NCBI GenBank assembly: GCA_026826555.1 | Contig: JAKSZT010053768.1 | Span: 4,978,020-5,042,019, forward strand | Direction: 5' to 3' | DNA length: 64,000 nucleotides | From: Tolypeutes matacus | Taxonomy: Eukaryota > Chordata > Mammalia > Cingulata > Chlamyphoridae | Part shown: piece by piece, positions 44,060-56,142 of the stretch | How positions within the stretch are numbered: position 1 is the first letter of the stretch | Layout: every line of letters starts with the position of its first letter | The notes under the pieces: model-generated | What the model saw: the letters and a program-made list of their open reading frames with translations, nothing else | Told to the model about the DNA's origin: nothing | Databases searched by the model: none | Program-made: the position numbers and the translations under genes

Positions 44060-46395
44060 AGAAAAAAGTCCTGTATTATCAGTAGTGATTTTAAAAGTAA
44101 ATGGAGTAAACTCTCCAGTCAAAAGGCAGAGATTGACAGAATGGATGAAAAAGCATAACCCAACCATATGTGCACTATTAGAGACTCCACCTTATATTCA
44201 AAGATACAAGTAGGTTGAGGTGAAAGGATGGAAAAAAATATACCATGCAAAGACTAACCAAAAGAGATCTGGGGTGGGTACTAATATCGGATAAAATAGA
44301 TTTTATGCCAAAAACAATTATGAGGAACAAAGATGGTCATTATATACTGATAAAGGGGACAATTCAACAGGAAGATGTAAAAATTATAAATGCACCTAAC
44401 AGCAGAGATCCAAAATATGTGAAGCAACTACTGACCAATTTGAAGGGAGAAATTGATAGTTCTACATTAATAATAGGAGACTTTAACACACCACACTCAA
44501 TAATCAGTAGAGCATCTAGTCAGAAGATCAATAAGAAACTACAGGACTTGAGTGATACACTAAACCAACTAGACATAAAAGACATATTTAGAATATGCAC
44601 CCAACAAAAACACAATACATATTATTCTCATGTGCAAATGAATTATTCTCTAGGATAACTGATATGTTGGGTTACAAAACAAGTCTCAATAAATTAAAAA
44701 ATATTGAAATCATACAATGTATATTCTCTGACCACAAAGGAATGAAATTAGAAATCAATTACAGAGGAAGAAATGGAAAATCCACAAATATGTGGAAATT
44801 AAACATACTCAGACAACGAATGGGTTAAAAAGGAAATCAGAAGTGAAATCAGGAAATATCTTGAGATGAATGAAAATGAAAATAACACATATCAAAACTT
44901 ATGGGATACAGGGGAGGCAGTGCTGAGAGGAAAATTTATAGTTCTAGATGCCTACATTAAAAAAGAAGAAAGATTCCATATCAGACGTAACCTCAAAACT
45001 GGAAGAACTAGAAAAAGAACAAGCTAAACCCCAAGTGAGCAGAGTTAAGGAAACAACTAAGATTACAACAGAGATAAATGAAGTGGATAATAGAAAAGCA
45101 ATAGAGAGAATCAACAAAACCAAAAGTTGGTTCTATGAAAAGATCATTAAAATTGACAAACATTTAGCTAGACTGACAAAGAAAAAAACAGAGAAGATAA
45201 TAACTAAAATCAGAAATGAATCAGGAGACATTCTAATCAACCCCAATGATATAAAAAGGACTATGGGCAGATAATATGAACAATTGTATGCCTATATATT
45301 GGATAATCTAGATGAAATGGACTAATTCTTAGAAATACACAAACTACCTCATTGACTCAAAAAGAAATCAAAGATCTCAAACCAATTACTAGTGAAGAGA
45401 TTGAATCAATAATGAAAACCTCCCAACAAAGAAAAGCCCAGGACCAGAAGTCTTCACAGCAGAATTCTACCAAACATTCCAAGAAGACTTGACTCGAATT
45501 CTACTCAAATTCTTCCAAAAAATTGAAGAGGAGGGAACATTCCCGAATTCATCCTATGAAGCTAACATCATTCTCATACCAAAGCTAGATAAAGATACCA
45601 TAAAAAAGAAAACGACAGACTAATATCTCTTATGAATGAATATAGATGCAAAAATCCTCAACAAAATATGAGCAAATTGAGTCCAACATTATATTAAAAG
45701 AATTATACACCATGATCAATTCGGATTTATCCCTGGTATACAAGGTTGCTTCAACATAAGAAATTCAATTAGTGTAATATACCACATTAACACAATAAAG
45801 AGCAAAAAATCATATGATCATCTCAATTGATGCAGAAAAGTCATTTGACAAAATCCAGTACCTGTTCTTGATAAACATCCTTATAACACTAGGAATAGAA
45901 GATAACTTCCTCAACATCATAAGGAGCATAAATGAAAAGTACACAGACAACATCCAACTCAATGGTGAAAGACTGAAAACATTCCCTCTAAGATCAGGTA
46001 GAAGACAAGGATGCTCACTGTCACCACTATTATTCAACATTGTACTGGAATTTCTTGCCAGAGCAATTAGGCAAGAAAAAGAAATAAATCCAAACTGGAA
46101 AGGAAGAAGTAAAACTTTCCCTATTTGCAGATGCCATGATATAGAAAATCCCGAAAAATATACAATAAAGCTCCAAGAGCTAATAAATTAATTCAGCAAA
46201 GTGGCAGGGTACAATTTCAATACCCAAAAATCAGTGGTGTTTCTATACACAAGCAATGAACAATAGGAAGAAGAAATCAAAAGAAAAAAATTCCACTCAG
46301 TATAGCAACTAAAATAATCAAATATCTGTAATAAATCTAACCTTGGAAGTAAATGGTTTGTACACAGAAAACTACAAAACCTTGCTGAAAGAGCT
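44060..46395 (+). pseudogene. L1 ORF2 remnant (EN and RT), catalytic motif altered
   Basis: Domain order is intact. The endonuclease (44060-44700) keeps the catalytic GDFNTP motif near 44479-44496. Next come a linker with KNEGD/ISDHKG-like blocks and a coiled KLEELEKEQAKPQ segment (about 44990). The RT region has [20 protein letters not shown] (from 45823) and a RRQGCSLSPLLFNIVLEFLA motif (from 46000). The palm motif that should read FADD reads FADA (tttgcagatgcc, 46124-46135), and it also lies out of frame with the preceding block. ORF2p makes DNA nicks and copies RNA; this copy cannot. The RT tail is cut off by the UBE2F insertion. Confidence 0.85.
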
Positions 46396-47940
46396 GGCCC
46401 ACAGCCCCAGAGCCAGAGTGATATGAGAGGCTGCGTCTGGCCATCACACTGCCATTTGGGCAAGGTGTTTGGCACAGGAGTGCCTCATCTGTCCAGGAGA
46501 CACACCAGCCCATAGAAAACAGTAAAGGGTAAAGGTAGCAGTAATGCTAACTCTGGAAAGCAAATTGAAGCAAAATGACCATCTTAAAGGGTCCCGAATG
46601 GCAGCCACAGCTTCAGGGTCTATTTGGAGGGCCTCTGTGAGATACAAGTTGCTTGTTAAAGGTACATGTACTGGTGATCGTCCCTGCCATAGCTGTGGCC
46701 CTTCTGTGATCCAAAACTTCTTCAGGATTGAAGTCAATGGAATTGCTAAATGCAGTTAATGGGAGAATGATATAATAATGATGGTTTAAAAAAGTAATGA
46801 ATAAAACACAAAAAATTTTTAAAAGTTTGAAATACTAAAAAAAAAAAAAAAAAGGTACATGTAAAGTGTATTTTCCTGATCCAAACAGGCTTCACTACTT
46901 TCAGTTAACTGTAACTTCAGAAGAGCGCTATTACCAGGGTGGAAAATTTCAGTCTGGAACTAAACTTCCTGATGCATATAACATTGTGCCTCCAAAAATA
47001 AATCGCTTCACCAGAATCTGGCACCCCAACATCACAGAGACAGGAGAAATATGATTAGGTTTACTAAGAGAACATTCAATTCCCAGCACTGGCTGGACTT
47101 TCATGAGAACATTAAAGGATGTGGTTTGGGGATTAAACTCTTTATTTACTGACCTTATTGAATTTTGATGATCCACTGAATATTGAAGCTGTAGAACATC
47201 ATTCGCGGGACAAGGAGGACTTCCAGAATAAAGTTGAAGACTACATTAAACTATATTAGATGATACAAGAAAATTGTAAGACCATGGATTGCATGTTACA
47301 GATGTTATGGATATGCCTCTCTAACTTGAAAAACAAGGTTAACCCTCCTCTCCCTGACCTCATGGCCCCTCTCAGTATCCCTGGATTGTATGTCCACGTA
47401 CATGTTGTCCCAAAGAAGAAACAGTAACTGCCCTTTTTCAATGGAGAATTCAACATCAATGCAGGCAGATAATGTGTTTTGGGTTCTAGAGAGTTGTCTG
47501 CTTACCTTGACATGTTTACTTTTTCAAAACTATATGTATAGGCTGTTTTGATGACATTCTTGAGAAGTTTTAATGAACTCAGAATTGAAGCTAGAGATTG
47601 CTAACCTTTTTCCCAAACGTTAGTTTCCCACACAATTGATGCTAATGATGTGTTCAGTGTACTGAGATTGGCAATAAGAAACTTACTACAAATGGGGATT
47701 GGATGCAAATTCTATTAGCTTCTCCCAGAAATGTTGGCCCTGCCTAAATGTCCTAAAACTTGCCAGAATGCTTAGAATCATTTACTGTATCTCTTACTGA
47801 AATGCATATTTTATTTAATATAAGTATATTTTGAAACAGACTTGTAATTGGTCTGTAATTTAATGCCTTAACTATTTTTCTATTCTTATTTCATTTGTAT
47901 TTTCATTGTTTACAGCAGGCAGAAAGATGTTGGGTCAAGC
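46396..47940 (+). pseudogene. UBE2F: processed pseudogene of UBE2F (NEDD8-conjugating enzyme E2)
   Basis: The translation from 46544 gives [20 protein letters not shown] with [19 protein letters not shown]. After an insertion it continues from 46864 with [52 protein letters not shown] and [18 protein letters not shown]2F transfers NEDD8 to CUL5-type cullins in the cytosol and nucleus. There are no introns, it sits inside an L1, and it has damage: a stop where the catalytic cysteine context (ICLSLL in the family) would be (the Cys codon reads TGA after GEI, about 47052-47054), a +1 frameshift near 47158, and a changed C-terminus ending near 47260. About 11-13 codons between LLVK and the CKVxFPDPN motif are missing. 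46396-46543 is probable 5' UTR. The stretch after 47260 looks like 3' UTR, and its end is uncertain. Confidence 0.85.
46658..46863 (+). mobile_element. poly(A)-tailed insert with TSD aaaggtacatgta, inside the UBE2F pseudogene
   Basis: The body is 46671-46850, between exact 13-bp copies of aaaggtacatgta (46658-46670 and 46851-46863). It ends in a 17-20 base A run, with gaataaaac (AATAAA) about 50 bases upstream. Its first 60 bases (ctggtgatcgtccctgccat ... gatccaaaacttc) resemble 50841-50895 near the 5' end of the large retroposon, but the rest does not. It is a retrotransposed RNA of uncertain source. Confidence 0.85.
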
Positions 47941-48002
47941 AACTGTTGAAAAGAAATACAAAGAAAATGTGAAAGACAAATTATTCATTCTGCCCAAATG
48001 CA
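47941..48002. other. junction of pseudogene 3' end, origin unclear
   Basis: The sequence ctgttgaaaagaaatacaaa faintly resembles the L1 ORF2 sequence expected just after the UBE2F insertion point (ttgctgaaagag at 46384-46395). It could be the far side of the insertion. Confidence 0.3.
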
Positions 48003-48028
48003 ACAAGAATTAGCCTTCTAAAAATCAG
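48003..48028 (+). repeat. 26-bp direct repeat, left copy
   Basis: It contains gaattagccttctaaaaatc and matches 48706-48731 without mismatch. It bounds a 677-bp segment. Confidence 0.95.
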
Positions 48029-48705
48029 AGCTCTTACTTTCAGGTCCAGATGTGACAAGAAAGTTTTGGAGTCCTTTGAAGCAGGATCTGAATGGTAAAA
48101 AACAGGGAGCCCTTTCTCACATGCTGCCCAGAGAGAGCTGTCTGGAGTCCCAGGCCAACTGGGGAGCATGGCATTCCTGCTGCTGGAAGGCACTGTAAAC
48201 CAATAGGCAATGCCTGTGGACCTGTTGATCAAAAAAACAGACGCTCACTGCCTTGCTATCCTGTGAGACAGGAGAGATACCTTGGGGATCAGCCTGCACA
48301 GTATCTTTCTTTTTTTTCTTTTTCTCTCTTTCTCTCCCATCTTTCTCTTCCTTACACACACACACACACACACACACTCACAGAATCTTCTCATATGTTT
48401 TGCATGCTATGCTTGATGAACCTTAGAAAAACTAGTGATATCTAGGGATATAATTTCTGTTATTTTTGCCATAGATAATACCTTCTAAATGATGCTGCTA
48501 TTTACCCTTGAGCTACTTTCAAGTATATTGCTTTTTTGGAGAAAGATACGTATGCAATGGATGAGAGAAAAGGAACAGAGGCATATAAATTAGGAAAGTA
48601 GCTGGGTAGACTGTTTCCTGGACCTGATCCTAATTTGAAAGTGTAAACCACAATTTGTAAAGTCATAGACAAGAATTTTATTCCTAAAATCTTTAACATT
48701 ACAAC
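48029..48705. other. 677-bp segment between direct repeats, unidentified
   Basis: It has no A-tail at either edge and no family I recognise. It contains a pyrimidine tract (48304-48350) and a (CA)n microsatellite (48353-48378). Open frames (48092-48445 plus, 48117-48377 minus) run through the simple repeats and are not coding. Confidence 0.5.
48304..48378 (+). repeat. pyrimidine tract and (CA)n microsatellite
   Basis: An uninterrupted T/C-rich stretch followed by about 12 CA units. Confidence 0.95.
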
Positions 48706-48731
48706 ACAAGAATTAGCCTTCTAAAAATCAG
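48706..48731 (+). repeat. 26-bp direct repeat, right copy
   Basis: Exact partner of 48003-48028. Confidence 0.95.
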
Positions 48732-50784
48732 TTCTTGAAAAACCTAGTTCTTGAAGGATAAGCAATAATCTCTCATGGTGTCATTTGTTAAATATGAATC
48801 TGAGTTCCTGCACTTAATGAAATCACATGTTTAAGTCTTTGGAAATGCAAGCTGTTATAATGCTAAGTTCAATAATCGTGTTGGTCTTTCTTTGAAATGA
48901 ATTATATGTTTTTGGAAGCTAGTGATAAATTATATAATTAGATATGACAGAAATCTTGAAAAATGTCTTACAAAAAAATCTCAATTTGGAGCAGATCCCC
49001 AAGAAAAAGGTTTCCTTGATCTATGCTGATATGCACATCCTTCTCAAAGTGGGGAGGCTCTTTCCAGCCCCATCCTGAGGAGATGGCTGTGATCAGCAAT
49101 TACAAAAGGCCATGAATGGAGCCAAGAGACACTGCTTTTCCTTCTCCATTTTCTTCTCCACCAAGGAATGGCATCCACAAACTGAGAACTCCCTGACATT
49201 TCTACTCTGGAGTGAGCTAGATGGGTTGACCAAATTTACCATGATGGCCTCATTGCTCCTCTCCCAGAGGAGAAAAAGCTTTATCTTCCAGACTCAAATT
49301 TCTTAAAGCCAAGGATATTCAATTGCTCACTTCATTTTTAACAAGAGATAAATTGAGTTATAAACAACTCAGAGAAAATACATTTAAACAAGAATGAAAA
49401 AAGCCCTCTTAATTGTAATTTCATTTCCATCTTTTTTCCAAGTCTCCTTTTCCTCTCCTTGCCCATGTTTGCCTTATATATTTTTAAAATTATTTTTAGA
49501 CTACAATGGTCATGTGCATAAAATCCTATTATTCCTGGCTAAACGAACAACAAATATTACAATATGTAGTCTGCTTCCTCTTTTGCTCCCCCCAAAATGG
49601 AAAAAGGCATCATATAAATAGAGAAAATTCCAGAATATGAAAAAAATGTCAGCATTACTAATTTCCCAAATGAGTTGGGTATATTACTAAAAGGTAAGAT
49701 GAAACCCAAGGTTTACTTAGTCAGATTCTCAGCTGGTTTTCTTCTTTGTCTTCCTAGTCAAGAGTAATGACTGCCTGCTGCATTTCAAAATTGAGTAAAT
49801 CAGTTTTTCTTTCTAAGGAGAAGAGCACTGGCAATTTAAAAATAAAGTCAACTAGTTTAGCATCCTTTCTTCTACCTAGCTGATCAAGCAGCTGGAGAGC
49901 ACTTGCTTGTTTTTCAATGTGCCACATAAGTCGATATACTCTACCAGGAATAAAGGTGAAATATCCTGATTCAAACTACATATCCTAATTTTTTTCTCAC
50001 CCAATAGGAGGAACAGGAGATTGATTCTCAAGCTGGCAGTTTCTCCTTGGGCAGAGAGTAAAATCTCTATCTTATTAAAAAACTATATATAAGTTTGTCA
50101 AGGAATTCAGAATAATAATCAAACTTCTCTTTCTAGGTGGGAAAAATGCCCAATAATGTAGGGTAATTTCAGCTTCAAAGGAAAAATAGCTTCAGCAGAA
50201 AATGTTCTGTCATGAACCATGAACAGTGTTCAGTTTTGCCTGAAAACATAACAGGATAACTTTATTCTGTTAACATTTTATAGATTTTACTACTAAAATA
50301 TATTGAATTTAATTACTGAAGAAATTAAAATGTTTTATCATCTACATATGCTATATTCACCTCTGAAAAGCAAAACAGTTTGAATGCAAATCCATCTGCA
50401 TATAGATTTCTTTTTAAGCTCTCTGTTTTTCTAGCTAATTATTTTAGGATCAACTGACGTCTAATATTTTTATAATCATTCCAGGCACTACAAAGGAATT
50501 CAAAGGAAATCACACAAGTAAATAAAAACCCTCATTCTTTCTAGAATGTAAAAACGATACAATTTGGTCTCTTCCTTGGAATCTTCATAGAGTTCAGAAG
50601 TTATTTGGAGTTTCTTTAGGTTGTTGGCTCCACCAGGCATCGCTGACATGCTTATGCTCATTGTCTGACCAAACATGGTCTTTTAAAAGCCCGTGATGCT
50701 TCTGCTTCTATGCCTTGCATAGACCCAGGAATATTTTCAGGCCCTGAGTCCTAGTGCCTTGTTCTGCACTTCCCTACATGCATC
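48732..50784. other. unique AT-rich sequence
   Basis: About 2 kb without a recognised repeat or gene. Short frames (49112-49306, 49394-49621) have no homology. Confidence 0.5.
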
Positions 50785-52239
50785 AAGATGCCATTCCTGG
50801 GTGCACCCTTCCCCACGCATCCCCCCATCACCAAAACCTTGCACCAGTGATCCTCCTCTGCCACAGTTGTGACCCTTTTAGAATCCAAAACCTCCCCAAT
50901 ATGAATATGTTTAAGTGTTCATGGTGTGTTGTCTCAGTGGGTGGAGACCCACACAATAACCAAAAGAATATTGAATTCACATCCTGGGGAGTCCTGCTAC
51001 AATCTCTAATAGAGCATCAAGAATCCCCTGGGAACATGGGCAGAGCCTAGCAAAGGAGAGTAGATTATTATGTCGGGCCCTTGATACAGATGATTGTACT
51101 TATGAACTTTTTCTTGTGAAATTGAAACTTATCCTAGTATTATATATTGCCAAAGAGTTACCTCCTGAAATCCTTCTTGTTGCTTAAATGTGGCCTCTCT
51201 CTAAGCCAAACTCAGCATGTAAATTCACTACCTTCCTCAGCTGGGATATGACTGTTCGGGATGAACCTTACTGGCATCAAGGGATTATTACCAAGCACTG
51301 ACTAGCAATGCATCTGGAAAAAGACCTTGACCAAATGGGGGAAATATTAAATATAAATGAGTTTTTATGGCTAAGAGTTTTCAAAATGAGTCAGGAGGTC
51401 ATTCCAGAGGTCACACTTATGCACGTTTCAGCAGGAGCTCATTGACAGCCACAGTAAACAGTGCCTCAAGCTGGGGGGCTCCTGCGGGCTCTGGAGACAT
51501 CCAGACACTATAAACAGGGTGGACAATCTCAGGAATTTGGCACCTTGTCAGTGGGCCTTACTTTGGAATTTATGCTCCTCAATGTAACAGAGTTAGACTC
51601 ATTTATAATTTCCCAGGAGTACTAACAAAAGAATGATTATGGACAATGCCCATCCTGAAAAACATAGTATCTACAACTGCAAGCAAGACAGGTCCATCCA
51701 TCTGCCCTATGGGATCTAAGCTTCCTCTCAATCAGAAACAGAGTGGGCATCACCATCCCAAAATCCTCAAGATTGGGGAATGAACAAGGGACTAAAGTAG
51801 ACTTAGTATTATTACTATTCTATTACAGACTTATTATTATCCTAGCAATGGAAGAACTTGTATCATTGATATAATACAAGATTTTGAGGGGAGGGTGAGG
51901 GAAGAATAGTCATAATATGGGGACATTTTTGGGACATTGGAATTGTCCTGCATGACATTGCAATGACAGATACAGGTCATTTTACATTTTTTCAAAACCT
52001 ATAAAATTGTGCAAGGCAAAGTGTAAACTATAGTTCATGGTTAGTATCAATGCTTCAATATGTGTTCATCAATTGTAACAAATGTACCATACTAATGAAA
52101 GATGTTAACATGGAAAATTGTGGGAAGGGGGGGTGGGTGAGGTATATGGGAATGCCCTATATTTTTGATGTAACATTTATGTAATATAAACTTCTTTAAA
52201 AATAAAAAATATAAATTTTTTAAAAAGATGCCATTCCTG
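50785..52239 (+). mobile_element. retroposon, 3' type B, longest copy, TSD aagatgccattcctg
   Basis: The body is 50800-52224, between exact 15-bp copies of aagatgccattcctg (50785-50799 and 52225-52239). It ends with ataaacttctttaaaaataa and an A-rich tail. It shares a colinear middle with 22482-23598 (minus) and 55400-56129 (minus): cagtgggccttactttggaa, ctatggcctgt/tgacagatacaggtcatt and ggaattgtcctgcatgacat. The last 150 bases (tgttcatcaattgtaacaaa, gtaccatactaatgaaagat) resemble the L1 3' UTR near 1050-1100, which may be the basis of its mobilisation. No conserved frame exists between copies; the frame at 50754-51050 is not shared. I regard it as non-coding. Confidence 0.9.
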
Positions 52240-52489
52240 CCTGAGGGCCTGTCTCCTCCATAGGGGGGTGGGGTGTAGATGAGCCTGGACATTTCTGATA
52301 TCTTGAAAGCACCATCGCCTTCCTAATTTGTATGATCTCCTTTTCTGTGTCCTAGGAACTGACCCTTCTCTTTACTTTTTTCCTTCAAATATTCCTTCTC
52401 TGATATATTCCATGTTGTTTTCCACATAATATGGGTCTCACTTGCCCAAGGGAGAGGGTGCTGGTAGGAAATGTCCATACCAGTTATTT
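52240..52489. other. unique sequence
   Basis: It continues the host sequence interrupted by the retroposon. Nothing is recognised. Confidence 0.45.
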
Positions 52490-53635
52490 TTTCTTTATTT
52501 TAAATTAATCTTTTATTTTGAGATAGTTGTAGATTTCCATGCAGTTATAAGGAATAATACAGACAGCTCATATAGCCTGTACCCAATTTCTCCCACTGTT
52601 AACATCTTGTAAAACTATAGTACAATATCACAACCAGGATATTGATATTGATGAGTAAAAAAAAAAAAAGAGCATTTCCATCACCACAAATATCCTTTAT
52701 ATTGCCTTTTTATAGCCATATCCACTTCCTTCCCACTTCCATTCCTTGCTAATCTTTGGCAACTGCTAGTCTGTTCCCCATTTCTGTATTTTGACATTTC
52801 AAGAATGTTACATAAATAGTATTAAACAGAATGTAATCCTTTAAAATTGCGTTTTTGTTCTCACTAAGCATAATTCTTTGGAGATTCAACCAGGTTGTTG
52901 CATATATAGATGGTTTATTCATTTTTATTGCTGAGTGATATTCTATGAAATGGATGAACCAGTTTGTTTAACTATTAACCTATTGAAGAACATCTAGGTT
53001 TCTTCCACTTTTTGACAATTTAAAATAAAGCTGCTACAGACATTTATGCACAGGTTTTTGTGTGAATATAAATTTTCATTTGTCAGGGATAATCGCCTAG
53101 GAGTACAGTTTCTGGGTTGTATGGCAGGTTGAATCATTTGTATTTAGGAAACTGCCAAACTGATTTCCTAAGTAATGGACCATTTTACTTTTCTACCGGC
53201 AATGATGTAATAGTAATCTACTTTTCCTGCAAACTTGCCAACATTTGTTGTTGTAGCTACTTTTTGTTTTAGTCATTCTGATATGTGTATGGTGACAGCT
53301 TATAGTTTAACATGCATTTCATGTGCCTAATGATGTTGAACATTTTTTTTGTATTTTTAGATATCGTCTGTATATGTTCTTTGGATAAATGTTTATTTGT
53401 ATATTCTGCCCATTTTCTTATTGGATATTTTGTTTATATTCTGTTGAGTTTTGAGAGTTCTTCATTTATTTTAGACACTAGCCTATTGTCAGATATATGG
53501 TTTAAAATTTTTTCTCCCAGACTGTAGCTGTCTTTTCATATTCTTAAGAGCGTCTTAGGCAGGGTAAAGTTTTTAATTTTGATAAAATCAAATTTATCAA
53601 ATTTTCCCTTTATGTATCATGCTTGTGGCATCTCA
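52490..53635 (-). mobile_element. L1M 3' half, antisense
   Basis: gagatagttgtagatttcca, accaggatattgatattgat, atttttattgctgagtgata, caggtttttgtgtgaatata, ggaaactgccaaactgattt and ttgtatattctgcccatttt are the antisense 3' UTR and ORF2 tail of an old L1M, in correct minus-strand order. An A run (52657-52669) interrupts it. Decayed. Confidence 0.88.
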
Positions 53636-54949
53636 GCTAGGCAATGCTAGGAAAGCAGTGTACAGAGGTTTAATATGGATAAACCAAAAGAAATCTTGCT
53701 ATTAAGGAGACATGGTAAGGCATTTGTTGACTGGCATTTAGTAAGTATACACTCATTCACACATGTATTTTTGAGCTTGATTTTTCTTTTCTTAGAGTAG
53801 CTAGAAAAGATGAAGCAATAAAAAGAAGAGAATATTTCTAATTTTTGAAATAGATTATGTACAATTTTTTCAGTTCACCATTTTGCCATGTTCTTTTTCT
53901 CTATTGTTATTGTGTCGTTAAACCAGGATTTTTCCCTTTCATGTCCCTACTCATTTGATAGGCAATATGGATTTACAGAGCTTCTATGCTTCTGTAATGT
54001 AAAATAAGCTTAATTATAGTAAATCCTCATATACCTTTCAGAGGTTATAAAAATAGTATTTGGGTTTAATGCTGTTTCCTTCCTTAAAGAAAGAAAACTG
54101 TTTACTTCGAAGTAGTATTAGATCTTTAAGAGTAAACATTTAAATAAAACACAGCAAGGCTAGATGTGACATCTTTTTTTTCTTCTTCTTCTTCTTTCAT
54201 CAATTGAAACAAAGCTATATTTAAAGTGCATTCAATTTGCCTAGTATGGAATTCTTTAAGGGTATTGCTTAATCCCTACATAGTTCCTATTTTTTTCTTT
54301 TCTGAATATACTTGGCTATGAATTATTTTATTATAACAAAGCATATTCCAAAGACTATGCACCATATATAAGAGTGTGTAATAATTTAGACAGAGGTTAA
54401 ACTTGTAACCAAGAAGCCCATAACTACTGAGGATTAATCAAAACAGGAATTTATTATTCCTGCCAGAATAAATTCTGGTTCTGGACCTGTGCTAGAATGG
54501 CAGCTTGATGATGATGAACAACCTGGGTCTTTTCCCTTGCTGCTCTACCATCTTCAACCATAATCTGATTGGAGATGGAGGTTCTCCCTCCTGCCTTATC
54601 CACATTACAGATAGCAAACAATAGGAAGGGGAAGTGGAGCAGAACTTCCACTCATTTCAGTCACTACATCTTATTCACAGAACCACACACAATTTCAAAA
54701 AATCTGGGGAATATAATCTTTTAATCTTTTGCTGGGAAGCTAATACTTGGTATTCTCTTGCTAATAGAAGAAGAGTGAAATGATTATTGAAAAGGAAGAT
54801 AGTCTCTGTAATGTTATATTTTAAATAATAAGAGAATAAACACTTAAGAACATTCCATCCAACTTATAAAATAGAAAAAGGTCATCGATTTTTACTTCCA
54901 TGATGTGCATCCCCTTTTCTTGCAGATGGAAGTAATCATTACCTTTAAT
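53636..54949. other. unique AT-rich sequence
   Basis: No recognised repeat or gene. The minus frame at 54454-54651 has no homology. A short TCT run lies near 54179. Confidence 0.5.
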
Positions 54950-55386
54950 TTTACGTTAATCTTTCCATTTCTTTTCTAATGATTATGCTTTTCATAAGAA
55001 CTATTCCTGAATAATATGTTGTTTAGTATTTGTTGCTCTTTATATTTAAATGAATGGAATCATACTATATGAAATCTGTTACTTGCCTTTTTGTCTTTTG
55101 TTTTCTTCATTTTTTTTTTTTTTTTGTAGTTTAATCCAATTCAATCACTTATTACTATATGGTGTTTCATTGTATTACTACATAATAATTTATTTATCCA
55201 TTCTTCTATTGTTTGATATATGGGATGGTCCCCTATTTCAATTATTATTGGAGCACATGTACAAGAGTTTCTCTAGGTTTTTATAATGTTTTATATATTT
55301 GCCAACTATTATGGATAAACACCCAACAATCCGAATGGATATTGGCTCAAGTAGTAGAGTAGGGCTTTGGAGATACACTGAAAGGC

Positions 55387-56142
55387 TAGTGCCACTTTAT
55401 TTATTTATTTATTTTTTCCTCACCAAATTCTTTATATATATATATATATAATTTTTTCTAAAAGAGACTTAGATTACATAAAATGTTACATTAAAAAAAT
55501 ACAAGGGATTCTTATATTCCCCAAGCCCCGTACCTCCCACTTTTCCCCCCATTAACAACTTCTTTCATTAGTGTGGTACATTCATTGCAATTGATGAACT
55601 CATTTTGGATCATTGACACTAAGTATGGATTATAGTTTACATTGTAGTTTATGCTCTCTCCCACTCAATTCTGTATTTTATGGCAGGATATATAATGGCC
55701 TGTATCTGTCATTGCAGTGTCATTCAGGACAATTTCAAGTCCTGAAAGTGCCCCCATATTACACCTCTTTTCCCATTTTCCTGCCTTCAGCACCTCCAGT
55801 GGCCACTGTCTCCACATCAATGATATAATTTCGTCCATTGCTAATATCACGATAAGTCTATAGTAGAACACCAGTAAGTATACTTTAGTCCATATTTTAT
55901 TAGCCAATCCTGAGGATTCTGGGATTGTGATGTTCACTCCATCTCTAATTGAGAAAGGGCTTTGATCTCATACAGCTGTTGGATGGGACTTTCCTGCCCG
56001 CCGCTGCAGAATCTCTCGGCTACTTTATATGGTGGCTTTCTATCCTCACCTTCCTGTTAGTTGTCCTGGGTGAGTCCAATGAACTGTAGAGTAGGTGTTG
56101 CAACTCTGCTGAAGCTCAAAGTCCAGCTGTAGTGCCACTTTA
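55387..56142 (-). mobile_element. retroposon, 3' type B, 5'-truncated, TSD tagtgccacttta
   Basis: The body is 55400-56129, between exact 13-bp copies of tagtgccacttta (55387-55399 and 56130-56142). The TTTA-rich left edge is the minus-strand A-tail. On the minus strand it runs colinear with 51700-52200 (gcaatggacgaaattatatc, tgacactgcaatgacagata, atgtaccacactaatgaaag). Its first sense bases correspond to the part near 23260 of the 22482 copy. Confidence 0.9.

Larger units (their letters stand above)
42531..46395 (+). mobile_element. L1 LINE, decayed, 5' end present
   Basis: It starts ctgggggattgtgggaagat (YY1-like aagatggc). ORF1 ends near 43482, a linker of about 560 bases follows, and ORF2 runs from about 44060 until the UBE2F pseudogene at about 46395. 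ORF2 sequence is continuous but frameshifted many times. L1 sequence is not clearly resumed beyond the pseudogene. Confidence 0.88.

Noticed and set aside
46658..46863. intron of a functional UBE2F gene
   Set aside because: The segment has an A-tail and direct repeats rather than GT...AG ends, and the surrounding copy has stops and frameshifts. It is an insertion.
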